A DNA stretch of 64,000 bases from NCBI GenBank assembly GCA_964517465.1, contig CAZFEK010000024.1, positions 3,588-67,587 of the forward strand, read 5' to 3'. This document shows positions 15,504 through 25,379 of the stretch, piece by piece. The first letter of the stretch is position 1. Each line of letters begins with the position of its first letter. Made by a program: the position numbers and the translations under genes. Under the pieces are notes generated by a model. The model was not told the origin of the DNA. It was given only the letters and a program-made list of their open reading frames with translations, and ran no database searches. Source of the DNA: JACPUX01 sp964517465 (GTDB taxonomy: Bacteria > Pseudomonadota > Gammaproteobacteria > Burkholderiales > Casimicrobiaceae).

Positions 15504-17158
15504 AAACGTCGCGAGCGAATCAGCTCCAAGGCATAGCGCAAAGCAGTGTGCGCATCGTATCCATAACGGGCCAGTACTGCGTCGGTGATCGGGAAATCGG
15601 GCGCGAACACGCGCTGCTGCGGATGCTCAGGAACGAAGAACTGTGCGGAATTGGAAATCGAACCGCTGAGGCCGGATTCAGTCAGCTGAAACGGCGTGAT
15701 CTCCATGAAGGCGTTGGGCGACTGTCCGGGTGGAAGACCCACGACCTTGGCGCCCAAAGCCCGAAAGTAGGCCAGCAAGTGAAATGCGGCGCTGAAAGTA
15801 TCGACCCCGCTCAGCACCACAACTTGCGCTGGACGATAAAGCGCTTCCCCGTCTTGCCGCTCCAGTCTTGCGGTTTGAGAGACGCCCATGGCTTTGAGCC
15901 CGCCGAGCCACGCGGTTCGGGCTTCGACCGCGTTTTCGATCTTGAACTGCTGGGTTACGAAATCGCCCAGTTCCAGCTCAGGCAGATGCCAGGTCCGTCG
16001 TATTGTTTCGAGGTCGGTGTTGAATTTCTTGAGATAAAGCGAGGAATACAGCGTCGTGTAAGACGATTGCGCCTGAGCCGCGAGAAAGCCGTCGCCATAG
16101 ATTTGATAGAGCAGCGGCTGGGCACTGGGCGTGACGCCGCCACTGTTGTTTTCCAAGTCGACTATGAGGTATGGGGTTTGATGCCGCTTCATCTCCTCCA
16201 GCAGCTTCGCGCCGATTTCCACCAGCGAAGGAATGCCCGCGATTGCATCTTCGATATTCTCCGGCGCGGCCTTGCCTTGAGCGCGGTAATGTCGGTCCAG
16301 GGCGGCGCGGATGTCGCCCCAACCCGAAGCGCGCTGCATTTCGTAGGCTTCGCGCGGCATGATCGTATCGAGCGCAAGATAGGCCACGCGATGCTTGGCG
16401 AAGAACTGGTAGCGAAAAGGCTGGTCCTCCTGGGTCACTTGCTTCCAGACTGGACGCCTGGCTCGCCAGCCGTCTGCACCTGCGCTGTCGGTGGCTCGGG
16501 GCAGCGCAACGGCCACGCTCACTGCCCTCGCCCCCGGCATCTGCAAGCGCAGGGTCACGCTTGCGGGTGGAGCTGAACCGAAGAGTCTCGCCATTCCTTC
16601 CAGGGTCCGCAACTCGTTCCGAAGATTGACTCGGGCGTGTGATTCGTTTTCGGTTCCACGCAGACGTGAGCTTCTCTCCAGAAGTTCTTTTTCGGAAAGC
16701 CCGTCGATGGAGACCAGGCGCGCACCCAGTAGCCCGTCCAGCGCGGGGAGGTTCCAGGCGCTCAAGAACAAACCGCGTGGCCCTGCCGAGAAACGAAAGG
16801 GAAGTATGGTCGATGGCGCGTTCGGGGTGAGCGCTTGCACAAAGGTGTGCCCATCCTTGATGCGCGCCAGAAATTCGGCCAGGCGCTCGGCCAGGGCGCT
16901 GTGTCCGATTCCCTCGGGTGGCAGGCCACTCATCAGCTCGTCTGCCGCGAGCTTGAATGCCACGCGGCCGCCGAAAGGCGAGTAAGGGTCGGGGTGGCTC
17001 TCATCGAGAAGCCGAATGAGTTGCCGAGTGTCTTTTTGCGCTTGAATTTGCGAGAGCCATTGCGGTGCGCCGGGTGTGGGGCCGTCAGCTCGGCAGTCGG
17101 GAATCGAGGCAAGGAGCGAGAGCGAGAAGAAGGCCGCAAGACGCAGCGGATAAACCAT
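15500..17158 (-). CDS. S41-like peptidase / tail-specific protease family protein, exported
   Basis: This 552-residue protein has a signal peptide (LAAFFSLSLLASIPDCRA). A helical N-terminal region contains DESHPDPYSPFGG. A C-terminal S41/ClpP-crotonase-like region follows, with YLIVDLENNSGG and VVVLSGVDTFSAAFHLLAYF; the Ser of TFSAA fits the nucleophile position of S41 peptidases. No PDZ domain is evident. The ATG at 17158 follows an AGGGAG ribosome site and gives a proper signal sequence. Its substrate is unknown. The TAG stop lies within a REP arm, so the C terminus may have been changed when the repeat inserted. Confidence 0.75.
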   Translation of the reverse strand: MVYPLRLAAFFSLSLLASIPDCRADGPTPGAPQWLSQIQAQKDTRQLIRLLDESHPDPYSPFGGRVAFKLAADELMSGLPPEGIGHSALAERLAEFLARIKDGHTFVQALTPNAPSTILPFRFSAGPRGLFLSAWNLPALDGLLGARLVSIDGLSEKELLERSSRLRGTENESHARVNLRNELRTLEGMARLFGSAPPASVTLRLQMPGARAVSVAVALPRATDSAGADGWRARRPVWKQVTQEDQPFRYQFFAKHRVAYLALDTIMPREAYEMQRASGWGDIRAALDRHYRAQGKAAPENIEDAIAGIPSLVEIGAKLLEEMKRHQTPYLIVDLENNSGGVTPSAQPLLYQIYGDGFLAAQAQSSYTTLYSSLYLKKFNTDLETIRRTWHLPELELGDFVTQQFKIENAVEARTAWLGGLKAMGVSQTARLERQDGEALYRPAQVVVLSGVDTFSAAFHLLAYFRALGAKVVGLPPGQSPNAFMEITPFQLTESGLSGSISNSAQFFVPEHPQQRVFAPDFPITDAVLARYGYDAHTALRYALELIRSRRL

Positions 17159-17255
17159 GTTGTTCTCCCTGGTGCGTTGTTGGCTGCGAGGCGGCAAGCG
17201 CTGCGGCCAAGCTACGGACACACTGCGCGTCAAACGACGCCGGAACGATGGCCGG

Positions 17256-17855
17256 TTATGATACGCGAACAGGACTAATGTTGCATCCATCGCTCTCAAG
17301 CCAGACGCATTCGCCGTTTTTGCGTTTGAGCTGGAGAATGGCGTGCCTGGGTAGCCCGCGTATGGCGCGGGTGATCACATCCATCACCCAGCCGTGGGTG
17401 ACCACCAGCACGCGTTCGTGGGTGTGTGCCTGGCCGATTTGCAAGATTGCGCCGAGCACGCGCTCGGCGAATTCTTCCATGTCTTCGCCTTCGGGAAATT
17501 CGGCGGCCGGGTTGCGACGCAGAAGTTGCTGGGCGAGAACCGGGTTGAGTTCGGCGAGTTCCTCTTTCGGGATGCCCTGGATGGCCCCAAAGCGCCGCTC
17601 CTTCAGGCCTTCGTGGCGATTGGGCGTGGGAAGCTTCAATACCTGGGCCACGATGTCGGCCGTTTCGCTCGCCCGCGCGAGCGGGCTGGTCCAGATCGCG
17701 CTGAACCCGCTGGCGGCATAGGCGAGGCCCAGTTCTTGCGCCTGGCGTCGGCCGGTTTCATTGAGCGGCACATCGATCCAGCCCTGAAGCACGCCGGAGA
17801 TGTTCCAATCGGTTTCACCGTGACGAAGGACGCAGACTTGGGCAGGGTTGGGCAT
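17256..17855 (-). CDS. Histidine phosphatase family protein (phosphoglycerate-mutase-like)
   Basis: This 199-residue cytoplasmic enzyme carries the phosphohistidine motif LRHGETDWN near the N terminus (residues about 10-18). Other landmarks are the TSPLARASETA block, the catalytic GLKERRFGAIQG segment and the second histidine in VVTHGWVMD. These define the broad GpmB/CobC group. The substrate could be alpha-ribazole phosphate, a sugar phosphate or another small phosphate ester; there is no cobalamin context here. The start at 17855 (MPNPAQV) suits the family; an ATG eight codons upstream is possible. Confidence 0.88.
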   Translation of the reverse strand: MPNPAQVCVLRHGETDWNISGVLQGWIDVPLNETGRRQAQELGLAYAASGFSAIWTSPLARASETADIVAQVLKLPTPNRHEGLKERRFGAIQGIPKEELAELNPVLAQQLLRRNPAAEFPEGEDMEEFAERVLGAILQIGQAHTHERVLVVTHGWVMDVITRAIRGLPRHAILQLKRKNGECVWLESDGCNISPVRVS

Positions 17856-17995
17856 GTCGTAGCGGGGGCCGGGCTGCAAAACCAGGCGCGGAACAAGTGC
17901 CCGAGATCCGCCCGCCGATCAGGACCTGGGCGGCCTGGCGAGCGCAGATGATGCGGAGGGTCTCGGCCCCCTGTCAAGATCGGCGCGAGTTCGGC

Positions 17996-18760
17996 CTAGG
18001 CCTCGCAGCCCCCGGCGATGGCCTGCGCCAGGCCCGCCGGGTTCTCCCAGGCCATCGAATGTCCGGCCTGGGGCACCACGGCCACCTTGACGCCCGCTTG
18101 CGGAAGCTGGTCGAAATCTTCGTCGGGCAGGCTGAGTTGGCCGAAGATCACGCTGCGGGGCATCGGCAGCGCCAAGAGCCGCTCGCGCCAGGTGGGGACC
18201 GACCCGGCCACCAGCGACTTCGCACTGCGATGCACCGCCAGGGGCGAAGCCACCCGCATCGTGCCCGCCCAGATGGCGTGCCCCGAGGCGGCCGCTTCCC
18301 CGACCATGCGGGCGTGTTCCGCGCCGAGGTAGTCCTCTTCGCTCATCGCTGCGATGGCGCGGCTGAAGATTCCGCCACCGGGGTCGAGGTTGGGTTCCGA
18401 GAGCAGCAGCGAGCGCACCCGATTCGCACACGCCGCGGCAAGCTCGATCGCCACGGCCCCGCCCATGCTGTGGCCGAACACATCGAAGTCGGCAAGCCCC
18501 AGCCGGGACACCAGTTCGGCCACACTTTTGGCGTGATCGGCAATGGTGTAGGAAAAATCCACCGGCCGATCGCTGTAGCCAAAGCCCAAGAGGTCCACCA
18601 GGATGGCCCGGCGCGCGAGAAGCGCGGGGTCACGGGCCACCGCCGGGTAGTCCGAAGAGGAAGCGCAACCCAAACCATGGACGAAAACCAAGGGCCGGGC
18701 GTCACCCGGCAGATCGTGGTAGCGCAAGGTGCTGCCGGTGGCAAGTTCAATCGTGTGCAT
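17996..18760 (-). CDS. Alpha/beta-fold hydrolase
   Basis: This 254-residue alpha/beta hydrolase begins MHTIELATGSTLRYHDLPG. It has the oxyanion motif FVHGLGCASS, the nucleophile elbow GHSMGG and a C-terminal catalytic His in QAGHSMAWENP. It resembles small esterase, haloperoxidase and MhpC-type hydrolases, and the substrate is unknown. The ATG at 18760 was chosen because upstream codons in the same frame show no homology and pass through a REP remnant. It is probably transcribed alone or with the histidine phosphatase gene 140 bp downstream. Confidence 0.85.
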   Translation of the reverse strand: MHTIELATGSTLRYHDLPGDARPLVFVHGLGCASSSDYPAVARDPALLARRAILVDLLGFGYSDRPVDFSYTIADHAKSVAELVSRLGLADFDVFGHSMGGAVAIELAAACANRVRSLLLSEPNLDPGGGIFSRAIAAMSEEDYLGAEHARMVGEAAASGHAIWAGTMRVASPLAVHRSAKSLVAGSVPTWRERLLALPMPRSVIFGQLSLPDEDFDQLPQAGVKVAVVPQAGHSMAWENPAGLAQAIAGGCEA

Positions 18761-18786
18761 CGTTCGTGGCGTAAGGCTTGGAATGA

Positions 18787-18809
18787 GTAGGAGCGGATTG
18801 GCCCGCGAA
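18787..18809 (+). repeat. Single REP-like element remnant
   Basis: GTAGGAGCGG followed by ATTGGCCCGCGAA is a diverged single arm of the same REP family as the cluster at 15210-15503. It lies just upstream of the alpha/beta hydrolase start. Confidence 0.6.
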
Positions 18810-18959
18810 CCTGGTCCTCGGGCTAGGGGCGGATTGGTACAAAAAAACGTCGCCGCGCTGATGCCGGTTCCGGGCCACCCGCATGATATCGTGCCTAGCC
18901 TTGGCTTGCTCCGCCCTGAGGTCGCAAGCACTTCTCCAGGCGAATGCCGTCCTCGACTG

Positions 18960-19124
18960 CTCGGTGACGACGGCGACGTTGACCTCGGGGTCAAGGATCG
19001 CTTGCAAAACGCGACCTGGCGTCCAGTACCAGCCCAGGCCCTGCTCGACACCATCGCGCGACAGCTCGGCGATGGCGACGGCCTGCGCTTCTGCGGCGAG
19101 GGTTACACGGCGCTTGGTGAGCAT
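18960..19124 (-). pseudogene. N-terminal remnant of a GNAT acetyltransferase
   Basis: About 55 codons read MLTKRRVTLAAEAQAV, then AIAELSRDGVEQGLGWYWTP, then ILDPEVNVAVVTE. This matches the first third of RimI-like GNAT N-acetyltransferases, where ELSRDxVExGLGWxWTPxRV is typical. The acetyl-CoA loop (Q/RxxGxG/A) and the rest are missing: after residue 55 the frame turns into low-complexity residues without homology, and the other frames do not restore it. I read it as a decayed or truncated gene. No functional product is expected. Confidence 0.55.
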
Positions 19125-19773
19125 TCGAATGCCTGGATCAACCGTCCCTTCAGGAAGCCGAGGCTTGGATGTCGGCGCAGCTTTATCACCGATTCGGAAC
19201 GATTGAGCGTCGCGCATGATGCCTGTTCCGGGCTTGTTCCTCAAGTTGTACTGGAAGCCGAGCCGCACGGGGACAGGCGCGCTTGTCGCGTGCGAGTGCC
19301 AGGTGGCCTTTCCATCCATGCGGCGCGATCGTCTCCAGCGCCCGCGCCCTGCAAGGCTCGCGGTGCGTCTGCCGCTGTCCGACAGGCGGGTCGCGGACGC
19401 GTGACCTTGGCCGCCGGCTGTGCTTGGCGCGTCTTACGCGCGAGGAGCGGGGAGACCCGCCCGAGGACGCGATTTGCGGCAGTGGCGCCGCGGGGCTTGC
19501 AGGGCGTGGGCGCAGGGCAGAATGGTGGGGAACGAAGACGGGTTTCTTGACCCTTTCAGCGGCAAAGGTCGCTGGGAGAAAGCGCCGCCTGGTTCCGACG
19601 CGCACTATGCCCAGTCGAGTGGGAGATTGATCGAAGGCACGGCCGCGCTTCAATGGGCGGCGAGTTCATCCACACCGCTTTGCCCCGAGCCGCTTGACAG
19701 CCACCCTCTCGCTTCATAAGGTGGCACGTAGGCCGCGCTGCCTTTGGCGCGGGCACCGAATTCCGAGGCAGGC
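19125..19773. other. Gene-free stretch
   Basis: No frame in these 650 bases shows family motifs or a convincing ribosome site. Open frames exist on both strands but have biased, Arg/Pro-rich composition typical of noncoding GC-rich DNA. With the acetyltransferase remnant beside it, it looks like decaying sequence. The promoter for the downstream reductase is presumably at its right end. Confidence 0.5.
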
Positions 19774-20733
19774 ATGAGCGAAGCGTTCTTGAACACGGTG
19801 GTCGTCGGCGCGGGTGCCGTCGGTTCGTTCTATGGCGCGATGCTGGCGCGCGCCGGCAAGCGGGTGACGCTGCTCGGCCGGGCAGCGCATGTCGAGGCGA
19901 TCCGGCGCGAGGGCTTGCGTTTGTTGATGGCCGGCGGCGAAGAACGCATCGCCCTGGCGGCGAGCACCGACCTGGCCGCGGTGTCCGATGCGGACCTCGT
20001 GCTCTTTTGCGTCAAATCCACGGACACCGCCGCCACGGCGCGGGCGATTGCCCGTGAGCTCAAGGCCGATGCCCTGGTGCTGTGTATGCAGAACGGCGTC
20101 GATAATGCGCCGCGCCTTTTGGAAATTCTGCCCAATCCGGTGCTGGCGGCGGCGGTTTATGTGGCCGTGGCCATGCCTGAGCCTGGGGTCGTGCAGCACT
20201 TCGGGCGCGGTGATCTGCTGGTGGGCTGGGCGCGTCCAGCGGAGCCCGAGGCGCTCGCGGCGCAGCGCCTGGCGGCGCTGGTGGCGCATTTCGAAGCGGG
20301 CGGCATCAAAGTCGAAGTGTCGCCCAAGGTGATGAGCGAACTTTGGAACAAGCTCCTGGCCAATTGCGCCTTCAATGCCATCTCCGGGCTCACTCAACTG
20401 CCTTATGGCGTGATGGCGGCTTTGCCCGACATCCGTGAGGTGCAGGAACTGGTGGTGCGCGAAGTCGTCGCCGTGGCGCAGGCCGAGGGCCAGGCGCTGG
20501 AGGTCGATGCGGGCATGGCCGCGGTGGACCGCATCGCGGCCAGCATGCCCGGCCAATTGTCGTCCACGGCGCAGGACATGGCGCGCGGCAAGCCCAGCGA
20601 AATCGACCATCTCAACGGCTACGTCGCTCGGCGCGGCGCGGAACTGGGGCTCGCCACACCCGTGAACCAGACGCTCTGGGCGCTGGTGAAACTCGCCGAA
20701 TTTGGGCGAAAAATGAAGACCGGCGGGAGTTGA
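19774..20733 (+). CDS. panE: 2-dehydropantoate 2-reductase
   Basis: This 319-residue ketopantoate reductase (PanE/ApbA) reduces 2-dehydropantoate to pantoate with NADPH on the way to coenzyme A. It has a Rossmann fold with GAGAVGSFYG at the N terminus, VKSTDT and CMQNGVDN. The C-terminal helical domain holds the family lysine in ELWNKLLANCAFNAIS and the SSTAQDMARGKPSEID motif. The ATG at 19774 follows a GAGGCAGG site and fits the usual N terminus. Some members of this family reduce other 2-oxo acids, so the pantothenate role is likely but not certain without panB/panC nearby. Confidence 0.88.
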   Translation: MSEAFLNTVVVGAGAVGSFYGAMLARAGKRVTLLGRAAHVEAIRREGLRLLMAGGEERIALAASTDLAAVSDADLVLFCVKSTDTAATARAIARELKADALVLCMQNGVDNAPRLLEILPNPVLAAAVYVAVAMPEPGVVQHFGRGDLLVGWARPAEPEALAAQRLAALVAHFEAGGIKVEVSPKVMSELWNKLLANCAFNAISGLTQLPYGVMAALPDIREVQELVVREVVAVAQAEGQALEVDAGMAAVDRIAASMPGQLSSTAQDMARGKPSEIDHLNGYVARRGAELGLATPVNQTLWALVKLAEFGRKMKTGGS

Positions 20734-20745
20734 GACCGCCTCCGG

Positions 20746-20774
20746 GTTGAAAAACCTTGGTTCAACCGCATCTA
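20746..20774 (+). promoter_or_regulatory. Heat-shock (sigma-32) promoter of clpB
   Basis: TTGAAA at 20747-20752 is followed, after 13 bp, by CCGCATCT at 20766-20773. This closely matches the RpoH consensus CTTGAAA - 13 to 17 bp - CCCCATNT. It lies about 30 bp upstream of the clpB ATG, so the leader is short. Confidence 0.8.
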
Positions 20775-20805
20775 AGCGCAAGACCGCCAATCTAGGGAGT
20801 TCATC

Positions 20806-23385
<2,580 letters not shown>

Positions 23386-23498
23386 TCAGCTCAGGCGGAT
23401 TGCCTGATCCACGCGCCGGTCGTCGCTGACCCCGTCGGTTCGCACAGCGACCTCCCAGGGTATATGGGGCCGCGCCGTTAGCGCTGCGCCAAAGCCTT

Positions 23499-24509
23499 TC
23501 AGGTGGCCGGGGAACCTGCGCCGCCGCCCGCCACCACCCGGTTGCGCCCCTGCATCTTGGCGGCGTAAAGCGCGGCGTCGGCGGCGGCGATGAGTTCGGT
23601 GGGCGGGCCGGAGCGGGTGGGATCGAGGCTGGCGACGCCAATGCTTACGGTGACCGTGGCGCTCACGTCCGAACGGGCATGGGGCAAGGCCAGTGCTTCG
23701 ACCGCGGCGCGGATGCGTTCGGCGACGATGACCGCGCCCGCCGGTTCGGTGGCGGGCAACAAAATGGCAAACTCTTCGCCGCCGTAACGCGCCAAGGTGT
23801 CGCTGGCCCTCTGGGTCACGTGCGCCATGGCTTCGGCCACCTGGCGCAGGCACTCGTCGCCGGCGAGGTGGCCGTAGGTGTCGTTGTAGCGCTTGAAGAA
23901 ATCGACGTCGATCATCAGGAGTGACAGCGACCTCGCTTCGCGGGTCACTCGCCGGCACTCGGTGCTGAGCGCGGTATCGAAGGAGCGGCGGTTGGCCACG
24001 CCCGTCAAGCCGTCGCGCGTGGCCAGGCGCTGTAACTCGTCCTGGGCCACTTTTTGCGCCGTGATGTCGCGCAGGGTTTCGACCACGGCGATCAGCTTGC
24101 CGGCGTCATCGTAGATGGGGCCGGCGTCGATCGCCAGGTAGAGCCGGGTGCCCACGCGCGGCATGGTGCACCAGTTTTCGGCGCGGCGGCCCAAGGCGAG
24201 GATAAGGTCGTCCTCGGCGCCATCATGTTCGGCATAGAGCTCGGCAATTTCAGTGCTGCGGTTCTGGGCGATGAGGTCGGCGAGACAAGGCCGGGGTTCT
24301 TCATAAAACCCTCGCCAGTGCTCCCGGGTGCCCAGCACTTCTTCGGCCTTGATGCCGGTCAGGCGCTCGCAGGCGCGATTCCAGATGATCACCCGGCAAT
24401 CGGCGTCCAGCACGAAAGTGGGCACCACCAGATGCTCCATCAGCCGCACGGAGAAATCGAGCTGGCGATCGCCTGCGCCCGGCCGGCTGATCTTGCCCGG
24501 CTTGCTCAC
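23499..24509 (-). CDS. PAS domain diguanylate cyclase
   Basis: This 336-residue protein has an N-terminal PAS domain (residues about 17-150) starting LMEHLVVPTFVLDADCRVIIWN and ending DITAQKVAQDELQRL. It is followed by a GGDEF domain beginning TRDGLTGVANRR. The active site is GGEEF at 243-247, and RASD at 234-237 is an intact I-site. It should synthesise c-di-GMP under control of whatever the PAS domain senses; no transmembrane segment is seen, so sensing is cytoplasmic. The gene is convergent with clpB and divergent from the methyltransferase. Confidence 0.92.
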   Translation of the reverse strand: MSKPGKISRPGAGDRQLDFSVRLMEHLVVPTFVLDADCRVIIWNRACERLTGIKAEEVLGTREHWRGFYEEPRPCLADLIAQNRSTEIAELYAEHDGAEDDLILALGRRAENWCTMPRVGTRLYLAIDAGPIYDDAGKLIAVVETLRDITAQKVAQDELQRLATRDGLTGVANRRSFDTALSTECRRVTREARSLSLLMIDVDFFKRYNDTYGHLAGDECLRQVAEAMAHVTQRASDTLARYGGEEFAILLPATEPAGAVIVAERIRAAVEALALPHARSDVSATVTVSIGVASLDPTRSGPPTELIAAADAALYAAKMQGRNRVVAGGGAGSPAT

Positions 24510-24724
24510 CGGCGACTCCCCGATGGACTGGCTTGTTTCCCGCAGTAGGCCTTGCTGCGGCTACAATGCCTCTCGGGCGGACATGCCGCGCCAGCGGGAG
24601 CAAGGGGGATGCGCAAAAGGCGAGATTCGGTCATGGGCTCATTTTTCCACCTTTGCGCCTGGGACCGCAAGTGCGCACGGGCCGCGCTGCCGGACCTCGC
24701 AGCAAAAGGAGCGGGCGCGGCACC

Positions 24725-25306
24725 ATGACCACGGACCTCCAAGCCCTGGCCGAGCAGAGCGAAGTTTCGCCCTGGGTGCGGCGCTGGGCGCACTTGGTGG
24801 CGCCCGGCGAGCGCTTGCTCGATCTGGCTTGCGGTGGCGGCCGGCACGCGAGGTTTTTCGCCGCCCGTGGTGTGCTAGTCGATGCGGTCGATGGTGATGC
24901 CGCCGCTTTGAGCACACTGCCGGTGCTGTCCGGCCTGCGCGTTCGCCATGCCGATCTCGAAGGCGCGGACTGGCCCCTGGCGGGCGAGACCTACGACGCC
25001 GTTCTGGTTTGCCGCTACCTCTACCGACCGCGGTGGATCGATCTCCTGAACCTGTTGCGGCCGGCCGGGGTGCTGATCTACGAAACCTTCGCCCGCGGCA
25101 ACGAAGCACTGGGCCGCCCCAAGCGCGCCGACTTCCTACTGGAAACTTCGGAATTGCTCGATCGGGTGCACGGGAAGCTCCGCGTGGTCGCCTTCGAGGA
25201 AGGGCGCATCGATCTGCCGCGTTCGGCGGTGTTGCAGCGCATCGTCGCCGTTGGCCCAGCGCGCGAGTGGCCACTAGCCCTCAATTTTTTCGACGGGACG
25301 CCGTAG
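24725..25306 (+). CDS. Class I SAM-dependent methyltransferase
   Basis: This 193-residue protein has a Rossmann-type SAM-binding motif LLDLACGGGRHARFFAARG near residues 37-55, an acidic loop VDAVDGD, and a post-II/III segment YDAVLVCRYLYRP. It resembles TehB-like and other small-molecule methyltransferases, but the substrate cannot be named. An AAAGGAGCG ribosome site lies upstream of the ATG at 24725; the frame is open further upstream through noncoding sequence shared with the divergent cyclase. A sensor kinase gene follows after 73 bp. Confidence 0.82.
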   Translation: MTTDLQALAEQSEVSPWVRRWAHLVAPGERLLDLACGGGRHARFFAARGVLVDAVDGDAAALSTLPVLSGLRVRHADLEGADWPLAGETYDAVLVCRYLYRPRWIDLLNLLRPAGVLIYETFARGNEALGRPKRADFLLETSELLDRVHGKLRVVAFEEGRIDLPRSAVLQRIVAVGPAREWPLALNFFDGTP

Positions 25307-25379
25307 ATGAAGCGTCAGACCGCCAACATGTTCAATGCCGGGCGCGGCCGCAAACGGGCCCGCCCGAGCGGGGAGTTCC

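Noticed and set aside
19200..19460. Stretch translating to GGSRTRDL, as often seen next to tRNA genes
   Set aside because: No cloverleaf and no TTCGANTCC T-arm sequence could be found on either strand; the peptide is a chance product of GC-rich DNA.
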